64,000 nucleotides of DNA from NCBI GenBank assembly GCA_963759115.1, contig CAVWXT010000001.1, positions 992,001-1,056,000 on the forward strand, given 5' to 3'. A program made the position numbers and the translations under genes. Each line of letters starts with the position of its first letter. The first letter of the stretch is position 1. The stretch comes from CAVWXT01 sp963759115. Lineage in GTDB: Bacteria; Planctomycetota; Planctomycetia; Pirellulales; Thermoguttaceae. Of this stretch, positions 39,780 to 48,365 are shown piece by piece. The notes under the pieces are model-generated. The model had not been told where the DNA came from. It saw only the letters and a list, made by a program, of their open reading frames with translations, and searched no databases.

Positions 39780-40827
39780 ATGAGCGAGCAGTTGCCGACA
39801 ACGCCCGGGTTCGAGCAGACGTATGAACGCATCAACTCGATCCTGACCGAGGCCCGAGCAAACCGCCTACCGGGCTATCAACTCGGCAATGGTCGCGGCC
39901 TATTGGGAAATCGGCCGCATCATCGTCGACGAGGAACAGCGAGGTCTCCCCCGAGCGGAGTACGGGGCGAGACTTCTGCCCGAAATCGCACTGCGCCTGA
40001 CTGCTGAGTTTGGAAGAGGGTTTGATCGCTACAATCTCGGCAATATGCGGGCTTTTTACCTGACTTTTCCAATTCGGGACGCACTGCGTCCCGAATTGAG
40101 TTGGACCCACTATCGCCTCCTCTTGCGCGTCGAAAAGCCTGACGCTCGCAGCTTTTACGAGAAGGAAGCCGTCACGGCCCGCTGGTCCACCCGGGAACTG
40201 GAACGGCAGATCCACTCGCTGCTGTTTGAGCGGCTGGCGCTAAGTCGGGATCGTGAGGGCGTGTTGGCCCTAGCCCAGAAGGGGCATGAAATCCAACAAC
40301 CCAGCGACCTCGTGAAAGACCCTTACGTCCTGGAGTTCGCCGGCATCGCTGAACAAACGCGATATCTCGAAACCGACCTGGAACAGGCGCTGATCGATAA
40401 GCTTCGCGAGTTCCTTCTGGAACTGGGCAAGGGCTTCGCCTTTATGGCTCGGCAGCAACGCATCACGCTCGATGGTCAACACTATTGGATCGACTTGGTG
40501 TTCTACAACCGACTCACCCGCTCGTTTGTGTTGATTGACCTGAAGATTGGGACGCTTACGCACCAGGATTTGGGCCAGATGCAGATGTATGTGAACTACT
40601 ACCAACGCGAGATCACGGCCGCCGACGAGAATCCGCCCATCGGGATCGTCCTCTGCGCCGAAAAGAACGATGCCGTCGTGCGTTACACACTGCCGGAAGA
40701 CAACAAACAGGTTTTCGCCTCCCGCTACAAGCTTTATCTTCCCACCGAGAAGGAATTGGCCGACGAACTGCAGCGAGAACGGCGGGCAATTGAAATGGAA
40801 ATCCGTTTGAGAACAGCCGACAACTGA
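39780..40827 (+). CDS. YhcG-type PD-(D/E)XK nuclease family protein (one frameshift)
   Basis: Restored length is 348 residues. The N-terminal DUF1016 domain shows AYRAINSAMVAAYWEIGRII, then GRGFDRYNLGNMRAFYLTFP and LSWTHYRLLLRVEKPDARSF. The C-terminal nuclease fold has HYWIDLVFYNRLTRSFVLID and LKIGTLTHQDLGQMQMYVNY, which contain the D...DLK catalytic pattern. One extra A near 39870 breaks the frame. Such genes are typical of mobile or defence-rich regions, and the role here is unproven. Ten bases separate it from top6A, so it may share its transcript. Confidence 0.82.
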
Positions 40828-40837
40828 TAGCAACATC

Positions 40838-41947
40838 ATGCCAACCAAACTCAGCACCCGTGACGCGAAAACGATGAAGCGGCTCCGCGAATTGGCCGAC
40901 GGCGTGGTCGACCAAGCCGGCCGCAAACGCGACCCCTACGTTGACGTGCCGACCCGCGCGCTCTCCAACGTCAAATACAACAAGACGCGGCGGTTCATCG
41001 AGATGGGCCGCAACACCAACCGCCGCCAACTCTTCAACCTCTCGCAGGCCAAGACCTACATGCAGACCATGCTCGTGGCCAGCGGCACCACCCAACTGAT
41101 CGAGCAGGGCAAGACCACCAGCATCCGAGGTCTCTACTACCTGTTGAAGCACACCATCGAAGGCACCAAGGAAGAAACCTTCGCCGATCAGGCCGAGTGC
41201 GATCCGGTGATCGAGGACTGCGAAGTGCTGCTGAACAGTCTCCGCGAGGAACTGCACCTCTACGCGCAGAAGAAGGGCGACATGGTCGGCGACATCGTGC
41301 TAGTGGATCGCGGCGACGAGATCGACTGCTCGCGGATGGGCTCCGGCGGCTACGGCATCCCCTCGATTGTCGAGCCGGAGGTGATCGAGTTCAAGCGGAG
41401 TTCGGCGGAGTTTATCCTGCACGTCGAAAAGGACACGGTCTGGCAGCGGTTCAACGAGGACAAGTTCTGGCGTGAGCACAAGTGCATTTTCACTCACGGC
41501 GGCGGCCAGCCCCCGCGCGGCGTACGCCGTCTCCTGCACCGGCTGCACAACGAACTGAAACTGCCGGTCTATTGCCTCTTGGATAACGACCCGTGGGGAT
41601 ACTACATCTACAGCGTCATCAAGCAAGGCTCGATCAACCTGGCCTACGAGTCGCAGCGGATGGCGATCCCCGACGCGAAGTTCTTGGGCCTTCGCTCGAA
41701 AGATTTCGTGGAGTGCGAATTGTCGGACAGCGTGACAATCGCACTGAGCGACACCGACCGCAAGCGGGCCAAACAGATCGCCAACTATCCCTGGTTCGCC
41801 CAAAAGAAGGAATGGCAGAAGGAGATCAAGCGGCTGCTCGACAACGGCTTCAAGTTGGAGGTCGAATCGTTGATCAGCAAGGACATCAGCTATGTGACCG
41901 AGCAATACACGCCGGCGCGGCTGAAGTCGGAGGACTGGCTGGATTGA
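40838..41947 (+). CDS. top6A: DNA topoisomerase VI subunit A
   Basis: The 369-residue Spo11-like cleavage subunit. The catalytic Tyr lies in KTTSIRGLYYLLKHTIEGTK. The TOPRIM metal site is FILHVEKDTVWQRF (Glu) and YCLLDNDPWGYYIYSVIKQG (DxD). The 5Y-CAP-like N-terminal domain, IEMGRNTNRRQLFNLSQAKT, precedes it. Length and motif order are normal. Top6A and Top6B are archaeal/eukaryotic-type proteins found in a limited set of bacteria. The gene is 3.6 kb from top6B, with seven insert genes between. All catalytic residues of both subunits appear present. Confidence 0.93.
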   Translation: MPTKLSTRDAKTMKRLRELADGVVDQAGRKRDPYVDVPTRALSNVKYNKTRRFIEMGRNTNRRQLFNLSQAKTYMQTMLVASGTTQLIEQGKTTSIRGLYYLLKHTIEGTKEETFADQAECDPVIEDCEVLLNSLREELHLYAQKKGDMVGDIVLVDRGDEIDCSRMGSGGYGIPSIVEPEVIEFKRSSAEFILHVEKDTVWQRFNEDKFWREHKCIFTHGGGQPPRGVRRLLHRLHNELKLPVYCLLDNDPWGYYIYSVIKQGSINLAYESQRMAIPDAKFLGLRSKDFVECELSDSVTIALSDTDRKRAKQIANYPWFAQKKEWQKEIKRLLDNGFKLEVESLISKDISYVTEQYTPARLKSEDWLD

Positions 41948-42081
41948 GATGTCCCGCGCTGTGTGCCACGGCTCGGCGGGAGCAGTGCCGGAGGGAACTG
42001 CCCATCGCTGCTCGTTTCACTTCAGGCAGCAGCCCGCTGTGGTGAGAAATGCGGTTTGGCGCCCCGCCCAATTCCCATTTG

Positions 42082-42137
42082 TGGGACGGCCCTCGGCTGT
42101 CACGCGCGTTGCCGACAGCCGAGGGCGGCTGTGCCAC
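42082..42137. repeat. Palindromic repeat GCCCTCGGCTGTC
   Basis: GCCCTCGGCTGTC and GACAGCCGAGGGC form a 13-bp stem around ACGCGCGTTGCC. It lies between convergent top6A and the ThuA gene and could serve as a terminator. The rest of this 220-base gap shows no gene. Confidence 0.7.
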
Positions 42138-42169
42138 GTTAGGTTGTCCCCCGTCCCGCGCGAGGCGCC

Positions 42170-43063
42170 TCACCCTTCGGTCGGAGCAGGTCTCTTCAAC
42201 TCATTCGCTCCGGGCGTAACCTGGACGATGTTCGGCGTCACGTCGGCCTCGGCGTTCCGCATCGTCCAGGCGAGGCCGCCCAAAATGATCTGCGCGAAGG
42301 TGGCGCCGGTGATTACGTCCTCGCGATGGCCCAGCGAAGTGTAGAACACCCGGCCCTTGCCTTGCATCCGAGCCCACGTGGCGGGATACGGCGGGCGCTG
42401 GTAGTTTCGGCCCTTCATGCCCTCGGTCTCTTGCACCAGGATCACGTGCAAGTCGGGGTCGAACTTGATGAAGGAGTACCATTCCTCCTCCATTTCAAAG
42501 CCGCTGCCCAAGCCAGCGACGCCGGGGAACTTGGGGTCGACGACCTTGTTCTTCGCCTTCTGTTGCGCGTCGTGGCCGCGGAACTCCCCGCCGATCATGG
42601 CGATGTACGGGTCGATGCCGGCGCTGCGGAAGCTGTCGGTGGCGGAGTGAATGCCCACAAAGCCCTTGCCGGCCTCGATGGCCGCCAGGAACTTCTTCTT
42701 GCCCTCGGCCGACATGTTGGCGCCGGGTTGCGGACGTTTCAGATCCGTCGGCTTTCCGCACAAATCGCCGGAGGTATAGAAGGCGATGCAATCATACTGG
42801 TCGAGGTCGCCGTCGAAGACCGCGCCGTCCTTGGTGCATACCACATCAAAGCCGTTCTTCTTGCCAAGCTCAATGAGGACCTTGTCCGAAACGCTCAGTT
42901 CGCCATCCTTGCAGTCGACCATCGGATGTACGAAGCCGGCGCTGCGGGAGAAGTAGAGCACCTTCTGCTTCTTCTTCTCGGTGGCAGCGGTCCAGCCCAA
43001 GGGGAAAGCCGACAGTCCCAGGGCCGCAGCCCCGGTGGTCAACAACATTTCGCGGCGATTCAT
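42170..43063 (-). CDS. ThuA-domain secreted protein (trehalose-utilisation-like)
   Basis: 297 residues from ATG 43061-43063. MNRREMLLTTGAAALGLSAF is a signal of the Tat type (twin Arg). The mature part is a class I glutamine-amidotransferase-like ThuA fold: KVLYFSRSAGFVHPMVDCKD, LDQYDCIAFYTSGDL, AIEAGKGFVGIHSATDSFRS, IGGEFRGHDAQQ and GKGRVFYTSLGHREDV. ThuA-like proteins are numerous in planctomycetes, often linked to sugar oxidation; the substrate is unknown. It stands alone. The 120 bases upstream contain a family 1 MITE. Confidence 0.88.
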   Translation of the reverse strand: MNRREMLLTTGAAALGLSAFPLGWTAATEKKKQKVLYFSRSAGFVHPMVDCKDGELSVSDKVLIELGKKNGFDVVCTKDGAVFDGDLDQYDCIAFYTSGDLCGKPTDLKRPQPGANMSAEGKKKFLAAIEAGKGFVGIHSATDSFRSAGIDPYIAMIGGEFRGHDAQQKAKNKVVDPKFPGVAGLGSGFEMEEEWYSFIKFDPDLHVILVQETEGMKGRNYQRPPYPATWARMQGKGRVFYTSLGHREDVITGATFAQIILGGLAWTMRNAEADVTPNIVQVTPGANELKRPAPTEG

Positions 43064-43167
43064 GGCAGAGTCTCCGATGGAGGGCGAAAAAAGGCATGGA
43101 AACGGGGAAGACGCGCCGCCATTATAGCGGGGCCCACTGCGGCTGCCAAGAATCTCGGAGAAACCGT

Positions 43168-43289
43168 CAGGGCGGATCAGTTTTTCACTGTAGGAGGCGA
43201 CTCCTGTCGCCGATTGTCCGAAACCGGCCACAAATCGGCGACAGGAGTCGCCTCCCACAACCTTTTCCTTGAGAATTGATCGGCCCTGG
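43168..43289. repeat. Palindromic repeat family 1, full element (copy c)
   Basis: Outer arms CAGGGCGGATCAGTTTTTC and GAATTGATCGGCCCTG enclose TAGGAGGCGACTCCTGTCGCC and its complement. The size of about 122 bp matches copies d and e. MITE-like; no transposase is present. Confidence 0.85.
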
Positions 43290-43419
43290 AGAGACCGTTT
43301 CGGGCGGAGGTCACGGCGGCCGAAGTGGCTTCCGCCGATCCGTGGGCGGCGGTCAGGATGCCGCCTCTTCTTGGGGGGGAACATTGATCCTGCGCAAACC
43401 AGTTCCGCAGTCTGGCCGC

Positions 43420-43461
43420 AGAGCGGATTTCCATCCGCTCGAACGGAGTGAATTCCGTTCT
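43420..43461. repeat. Palindromic repeat family 3 (copy 2)
   Basis: AGCGGATTTCCATCCGCT followed by GAACGGAGTGAATTCCGTTC. It lies 13 bases past the nucleoside hydrolase stop but does not supply its stop codon, unlike copies 1 and 3. Confidence 0.7.
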
Positions 43462-43473
43462 GCGGGGTTCCGG

Positions 43474-44418
43474 CTATCCCACGCGGCCGGCGTTGTTGTT
43501 GAGCCCGCGGAGGACCGCTTCGATGAGCGCGTCCTTCTGCATGTCCACGGCCACCTCCATGTTGTGCCGCCAGGCGGGCACGCGGCGGCGGTCGAAGATC
43601 GTGGCCCCCGTGGTCAATTCGCCTTGCGTCTCCACGTCGCCGGCCATCGACTTCGTGGTGAACAGGTCCGGGTGGCTGACGGCCATCAGCGTGACCGTGT
43701 CGTGGATGTGAATTCCCTCCAGCCCGAGTTCCTGGCGGTAACCGCGGAATACCGGCGGCAAGATTTGGCGCAGCAGCCGGCCCACCCGCGTCGATTCGTC
43801 GGGCAACTGGTGGAACAGATCGTAGCTCAACTCGATGCGATTGGTAACGTCCAGGGGAATGAGCGTCTTCGTGGAAAGCGATCGGAAAACCACTTGCGCC
43901 GAAACGGGATCGCAGAACATGTTGAACTCGGCGGCGGGCGTAACGTTGCCCGGCCCGGCTACCGTCCCTCCCATGATCACGATCCGACCGACCAGGGCCG
44001 GCAATTCGGGATCGCGGATGAAGGCGCGGGCGAGGTTCGTCAGCGGTCCCAAAGCGACAATCGTGACGGCGTGCGGCGCGTCGCGGACTTGATCGCAGAT
44101 CACCTTCTCCGAGGGCAAGAGGTGCTGCCGCTCGGCAACGACGAAACTGGCGCCACCCAGGCCGTCGCTGCCGTAGAGACTGCGGCGGTCAACCGCCAGG
44201 CGGTTGTCGGGGTCGGAGGCCGCTCCCAGCCGAGGCCAACGCGGCGGATCGAGTTGTTCGATAATCGCCTGGACGTTCCGCGTGGCCTGCGCGGGCGCGA
44301 CGTTGCCGCCGACGGCAGTCACGGCCACGACGTCCAAATCGGGGTTCGACAGGGCCAGACACAGGGCCATTGCGTCGTCGATGCCCGGGTCGACGTCGAG
44401 GATTACCTTCCTGGCCAT
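43474..44418 (-). CDS. Inosine/uridine-preferring nucleoside hydrolase
   Basis: A 314-residue cytoplasmic enzyme that splits ribonucleosides into base and ribose. The calcium-binding N-terminus is VILDVDPGIDDAMALCLAL. The core has SLYGSDGLGG, ALGPLTNLARAF, GRIVIMGGTVAGPGNVTPAA and EFNMFCDPVSAQVVF. The C-terminal catalytic His/Asp region is IHIHDTVTLMAVSHPDLF. The start ATG 44416-44418 places the DxDxGxDD motif at residues 8-15 as usual. It is 89 bases downstream of the G3E GTPase on the same strand and may be the last gene of that operon. Confidence 0.9.
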   Translation of the reverse strand: MARKVILDVDPGIDDAMALCLALSNPDLDVVAVTAVGGNVAPAQATRNVQAIIEQLDPPRWPRLGAASDPDNRLAVDRRSLYGSDGLGGASFVVAERQHLLPSEKVICDQVRDAPHAVTIVALGPLTNLARAFIRDPELPALVGRIVIMGGTVAGPGNVTPAAEFNMFCDPVSAQVVFRSLSTKTLIPLDVTNRIELSYDLFHQLPDESTRVGRLLRQILPPVFRGYRQELGLEGIHIHDTVTLMAVSHPDLFTTKSMAGDVETQGELTTGATIFDRRRVPAWRHNMEVAVDMQKDALIEAVLRGLNNNAGRVG

Positions 44419-44506
44419 GGCATTCTCGCATCTTGAATTGGCGAGAGACGTTACGACAACGCCCCGGATTCTACGCCGCCGCCCGGCGGAATGCAAGGGG
44501 GGGAAG

Positions 44507-45652
44507 TCACGGGGTTTTCGGCTGCTGCACCGGCACAACCGCGTCATAACGGTGCGTGGGTTGCGGCCTGCCCGGAAAGAAGCTCCGCACCTGGCCAATC
44601 GTGGCCTCGATGCCATGCCTGGCGGTCACCGATTGCAGACCGGCTTCCACCACGCTGCGCAGCTTATCCGGGCGACAGTGGACCCGCGCGTTGACCAGGA
44701 GGACCGTGTCGCCGGTGGCGGGGGCGATGCCGCCGCGCACCGAGGCCGCGGCGTCGTTGCCCGTCAGGTTGCCGACAACGTGGCCGGTGCTGGCGGCGAG
44801 GTACACCTTCAGGTGCGCGATCTCCGCCGAAATGGCGCGCAGGTGGAGGCGGATTTGGTCGAGCAATTCCCCGGCAAAGGCGTTCCATTCGACCGGGGAA
44901 TTGGCGTGCAATCTGGCCGAGGCGTTCATCCAGCCCAGCGCAGCCTCGCCGGCGGCATAGGTGTCGTAGTCTATGACGGCCAGTTTCCGGCCTGCCTGCC
45001 GGTCCTGCTGCACCAGGGCCAGCCAGGCATCCACGCCCTCGCCCGTCAGGGCCGACATGGTCAGCAAGGGCGTGTCGGGGAATCGCTCGGCCAGCGATGC
45101 CTTGAGATCGGCCAGTTCCGCCGTCGCCAGCAGGTCGGTCTTATTCAGCACGATCAGATCGGCCTCTTCGAGTTGCTTTTCATAGATGTAGAGCACGTTG
45201 TCGGGGAAGCGGGCCGCTGGATTCTCTTCTGCGGCACGTCGCAAGCGATTCAGCACGCGGACCTGGTTTCCATCGACCAACACCGAAAACGGCGCCAGGT
45301 CGAACTGATGCCCGTGCATGCTCTTGAGAGGTTGGAGGACAGTGGCCGACAGATCGGTGCAACTTCCCACCGGCTCGCCGATCAGCACGTCGGCGTGGGT
45401 GTCGTGGACCAGCCGCTCCATGGCGGCGATCATGTCGGGAAACCGGCAACAGAAGCAGCCGCCGGCCACCTCTTCGACCGCGGAGCCCGTTTCTTTGAGA
45501 ATTTCGGTATCGACGAGGTCGGCGGCCTGATCGTTGGCCACCAGGCCCACGCGTTGGCCCTGGCGGGAGAGGCGAGCAGCGGCTTGGACCAGGAGGCTGG
45601 TCTTCCCTGCGCCGAGGAATCCGCCCACGAGTATGAGTCGGGTGGTTGCCAC
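44507..45652 (-). CDS. G3E-family GTPase (CobW/metallochaperone type)
   Basis: A 381-residue SIMIBI GTPase. The P-loop is ILVGGFLGAGKTSLL. The metal-binding GGCFCCRFPDMI matches the CxCC site of zinc/nickel/cobalt chaperones. A switch-like FPDMIAAMER and NKTD (base recognition) follow. The C-terminal domain is not the classical CobW_C type (HLRAISAEIAHLKVYLAAST). Start GTG 45650-45652 follows AAGGGGA. It lies 13 bases after the aquaglyceroporin gene and is probably co-transcribed with it and padR. Client enzyme unknown. Confidence 0.85.
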   Translation of the reverse strand: MATTRLILVGGFLGAGKTSLLVQAAARLSRQGQRVGLVANDQAADLVDTEILKETGSAVEEVAGGCFCCRFPDMIAAMERLVHDTHADVLIGEPVGSCTDLSATVLQPLKSMHGHQFDLAPFSVLVDGNQVRVLNRLRRAAEENPAARFPDNVLYIYEKQLEEADLIVLNKTDLLATAELADLKASLAERFPDTPLLTMSALTGEGVDAWLALVQQDRQAGRKLAVIDYDTYAAGEAALGWMNASARLHANSPVEWNAFAGELLDQIRLHLRAISAEIAHLKVYLAASTGHVVGNLTGNDAAASVRGGIAPATGDTVLLVNARVHCRPDKLRSVVEAGLQSVTARHGIEATIGQVRSFFPGRPQPTHRYDAVVPVQQPKTP

Positions 45653-45664
45653 TATATTTTCCCC

Positions 45665-46534
45665 TTAACGTTCAGTGCTTTTGGCATTCGTAGAAAGAAC
45701 CGGCAAACCGGAACGCACACACAGATCGTAGGTCCCTGCTCCTATTAGGGCACCAACAATTGGCGCTGCAATGTAGACCGTGAAAAACCCGGTTGGCGTG
45801 GGGCCCGGAATGGCGACGCTGCCCCAACCCGCCAAGTAGGCGAACAACCGGGGGCCGAAGTCGCGGGCCGGATTGAAACCGGCTTGGGTCAGCGGCGCAA
45901 TCACGGAGATCAGCGCCGATACCGTCAGGCCAATGAAGACCGGCGCCAGGCGGCCCCCCGGCCCGCCGCTGTTCTGCGCATCGGTCACCGCGAAAACCAC
46001 CAACGCGAGGACAAGGGTGCCCAGGGCCTCGGCGAAACATGCCATCCGCTCGGAGACCATGCTGTTTAGTTGCTGGTGAGCTTCTTCCGAGTACGGGCCG
46101 GGTGAATTGGCCAGCGGTCCCGGACTGGGGAAATACTCGCCGTAGCACATGGCCGTGATTTCGCTCCCCGGCTGCCCTCGTGCGACGTGCTTCTCTTGTT
46201 CCCTGGCCGTGAGGAAGGGTCCGAAAAGGACAAAGAGCGTTGCCGCCGCAACAAATGCGCCCGCAAGCTGCGAGATGATGTAGGGTGGCACCAGCGGCCA
46301 GGGAAACCGGCCGCGCGTGGCAAACGCCAGCGTCATGGCCGGATTGATGTGGGCGCCGCTGACCGCACCGGTCACGTAAATCGCCAGCATGATGGCCAGT
46401 CCCCACACAACCGCCATCTGCCATAGCCCGCTTTGGGAACCCGTCAGCACGGCGCTGTGTACGACGCCGCAGCCAAACAGGACCAGCAAGTAAGTTCCGA
46501 GGAACTCCGCAAAGCACTTGCGAATCACGCTCAC
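45665..46534 (-). CDS. MIP-family aquaglyceroporin
   Basis: A 289-residue six-helix channel of the inner membrane. The first NPA loop is SGAHINPAMTLAFATRGRFP and the second is AGFNPARDFGPRLFAYLAGW. The Asp after the second NPAR is characteristic of glycerol-conducting members. The N-terminus KCFAEFLGTYLLVLFGCGVV is typical. A long extracellular loop with GEYFPSPGPLANSPGPYSEE is present. Start GTG 46532-46534 lies 34 bases after padR, so PadR may control it. Water or glycerol transport is likely; metalloid transport is possible. Confidence 0.9.
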   Translation of the reverse strand: MSVIRKCFAEFLGTYLLVLFGCGVVHSAVLTGSQSGLWQMAVVWGLAIMLAIYVTGAVSGAHINPAMTLAFATRGRFPWPLVPPYIISQLAGAFVAAATLFVLFGPFLTAREQEKHVARGQPGSEITAMCYGEYFPSPGPLANSPGPYSEEAHQQLNSMVSERMACFAEALGTLVLALVVFAVTDAQNSGGPGGRLAPVFIGLTVSALISVIAPLTQAGFNPARDFGPRLFAYLAGWGSVAIPGPTPTGFFTVYIAAPIVGALIGAGTYDLCVRSGLPVLSTNAKSTER

Positions 46535-46567
46535 CCCCAGTTTCTCCGATCGCTTCCGCCGCCCCGA

Positions 46568-46960
46568 TTACTTCGCGGCCGCGCGCCGTGCCGCTTTCAG
46601 CAGGACGGTGATGCCGTCGCGGTATTGCTCCAGCGTCCCGACCCAACGCTCCAGGCAGCGCTCGCCGGCGGGCGTGATCTGGTAGGACTTCCTCGCCGGA
46701 CCCGTTGCGGAGAGGTCCCAGGAGGAAACCACCATCCCCTTTCGTTCCATCGCCTTGAGGAAGCGGTACACGCCCGACACGTCGGGTTTGCTGCCGGCAA
46801 AACCCGGCAGGGCGCCGATCCGTTCGGTCAGCCGGTAGCCGTGCAGCGGTCCCTCGGCGAGGATCACCAGGATCGCCGGCTGGACCAGCCGATCGAGCGT
46901 GACCCCGGTGCAGGGGCATCCGCCCATGCCTTCGTTAAGATCAACTCTGGTAGCAGACAT
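46568..46960 (-). CDS. PadR-family transcriptional regulator with Cys-rich N-terminus
   Basis: A 130-residue winged-helix regulator. The PadR core is PAILVILAEGPLHGYRLTER, then KPDVSGVYRFLKAMERKGMV and a wing with YQITPAGERCLERWV. The N-terminal extension MSATRVDLNEGMGGCPCTGV carries CPC, which may bind metal or sense redox state (inference). The first gene of a minus-strand block with aquaglyceroporin, G3E GTPase and probably nucleoside hydrolase. PadR proteins usually repress their own operon. The gap to 47291 is 330 bases and holds a palindrome and no gene. Confidence 0.85.
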   Translation of the reverse strand: MSATRVDLNEGMGGCPCTGVTLDRLVQPAILVILAEGPLHGYRLTERIGALPGFAGSKPDVSGVYRFLKAMERKGMVVSSWDLSATGPARKSYQITPAGERCLERWVGTLEQYRDGITVLLKAARRAAAK

Positions 46961-47047
46961 AATCCTATACCTCGTGCGTCATTATGGCCGAACCGTCGGC
47001 ATCTGTCAACGGGCCGCCCGTGCTACCAGGAGGAATGCGAGACGCAA

Positions 47048-47125
47048 GGGGGACAGGTCCATGTTTTCGGGCAGTGATCCAAGGCTATCGCAACGTCTTT
47101 CAGCCGAAAAATGGACCAGTCCCCG
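47048..47125. repeat. Palindrome GGGGGACAGGTCCATG / ATGGACCAGTCCCC
   Basis: GGGGGACAGGTCCATGTTTTC and GAAAAATGGACCAGTCCCC are near-complementary arms around about 37 bases. It lies between divergent padR and the SDR gene. Arms of this kind are seen in REP-like elements; only one copy is in this window. Confidence 0.6.
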
Positions 47126-47290
47126 ACTTTGCAGTGCTCCTGCCGTGCTACTTTCCTGCGAGGCTCTGTTCGATTACAATTCCTCGCGATTCCCCTCGTA
47201 CCCACGCGCAGATTCTCGGAAACAGCGTGTGGGTTGACGCCCGCCGGCCGAGCGCCGTGCTCTGCCACCCGCCATCCGCGATCCAAAATC

Positions 47291-48043
47291 ATGCCCCCCA
47301 CGAAAATCGCCCTCATCACCGGCAGCGGCAAACGCCGTATCGGCAACGTCGTCGCCCTGGCATTGGCCGAACGGGGCTGCGACATTGCCCTGCACTACAA
47401 CCGCTCGGCCGAAGAGGCCCGGCAGACCATCGTCCAATTGCGGCAGCGGGGCGTCCGCGCCGCCGCCTTTCAGGCCGATCTGGCCAAGGAAAGCGAGGTC
47501 GCTCGGCTGTTCGATGAGATACTGGGTACCTATCGTCAACTCGACATCTTGGTCACGGCCGCCGCGGTGTGGCAACCGAAACCGTTGGAGGACGTGACGG
47601 CCGACAACGTCCGCCGTCAGTTCGAGATCAACACGCTGGGCACGTTCCTCTGTTGTCAGCGGGCGGGTCTGGTCATGGCCAAGCAGCCGCAAGGCGGCGC
47701 GATCGTGACCATCGGCGATTGGGCCATCGCCCGCCCCTACCCGAACTACTCAGCCTACTTCGTCAGCAAGGGCGCCATCCCCGCGATGACGCGCACCTTC
47801 GCCGTCGAGTTGGCCCAGCGAAACCCGGCGGTCCGAGTCAATTGCATCCTGCCCGGCCCGGTAATGCTCCCCGAGAACCTCTCCGAGCACGAAGTCAAAG
47901 GCGCGGTGGCGGGCACGCTGTTGAAGCGGCCGGGCCGGCCGGAGAACGTCGCCCAAGCCGTGGTGTTCCTCGTGGAGAACGACTACGTTACCGGCGTCTG
48001 TCTGCCCGTCGACGGCGGCCGGACGATTGCGGGCGGCACGTAG
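47291..48043 (+). CDS. Short-chain dehydrogenase, pteridine-reductase-like
   Basis: A 250-residue SDR. The cofactor site is IALITGSGKRRIGNVVALAL, followed by HYNRSAEEA, which has the Asn/Arg pattern of NADPH-preferring pteridine reductases. The catalytic region is IVTIGDWAIARPYPNYSAYF and VSKGAI. The YxxxK pair is intact but the usual Ser is replaced by Asp (GDWA), as in PTR1/FolM-type enzymes. So dihydropterin or dihydrofolate reduction is a reasonable guess. The TAG stop (48041-48043) is directly followed by a GGCCGGCTGCCGGCC palindrome. Monocistronic. Confidence 0.8.
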   Translation: MPPTKIALITGSGKRRIGNVVALALAERGCDIALHYNRSAEEARQTIVQLRQRGVRAAAFQADLAKESEVARLFDEILGTYRQLDILVTAAAVWQPKPLEDVTADNVRRQFEINTLGTFLCCQRAGLVMAKQPQGGAIVTIGDWAIARPYPNYSAYFVSKGAIPAMTRTFAVELAQRNPAVRVNCILPGPVMLPENLSEHEVKGAVAGTLLKRPGRPENVAQAVVFLVENDYVTGVCLPVDGGRTIAGGT

Positions 48044-48190
48044 GGCCGGCTGCCGGCCGGAACGGCCGCTTGCCGGGTGGGAACAGGTGCCCACGGAAGG
48101 CCGGTCGGCGTCGTGCGCTGACGCCGAGCCCGGCAACCGAGTGTCGTTGACGTGTTTTGGCCCTTTTTTTCCGCGATTTTCTCACGTTGG

Positions 48191-48312
48191 CAGGGCCAAT
48201 CAGTTTTCCCAAATAGGACTTGTAGGAGGCGACTCCAGTCGCCGATTTGCGGCTGTTTTCGGGCAATCGGCGACAGGAGTCGCCTCCCACAGTGAAAAAC
48301 TGATCGGCCCTG
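48191..48312. repeat. Palindromic repeat family 1, full element (copy d)
   Basis: CAGGGCCAATCAGTTTTCCC and GAAAAACTGATCGGCCCTG are the outer arms. The inner arms are TAGGAGGCGACTCCAGTCGCC and GGCGACAGGAGTCGCCTCC. It ends 19 bases before the candidate leuA promoter. Confidence 0.88.
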
Positions 48313-48330
48313 CTCACCTTGGCCTCGATC

Positions 48331-48359
48331 TTGACCGATACCCAACGATCATGTAGAGT
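48331..48359 (+). promoter_or_regulatory. Candidate promoter of the leu leader
   Basis: TTGACC (48331-48336), a 17-base spacer, then TAGAGT (48354-48359). Transcription would start within a few bases of the leader ATG at 48366, so the leader peptide may be translated from a leaderless or nearly leaderless message. Confidence 0.5.
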
Positions 48360-48365
48360 AGGGAT

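Noticed and set aside
42326..43279. Plus-strand open frame (317 aa) opposite the ThuA gene
   Set aside because: Antisense shadow that also runs through a MITE.
44204..45748. Plus-strand open frame (514 aa) opposite the G3E GTPase and nucleoside hydrolase
   Set aside because: Spans two well-defined minus-strand genes and has shadow composition.
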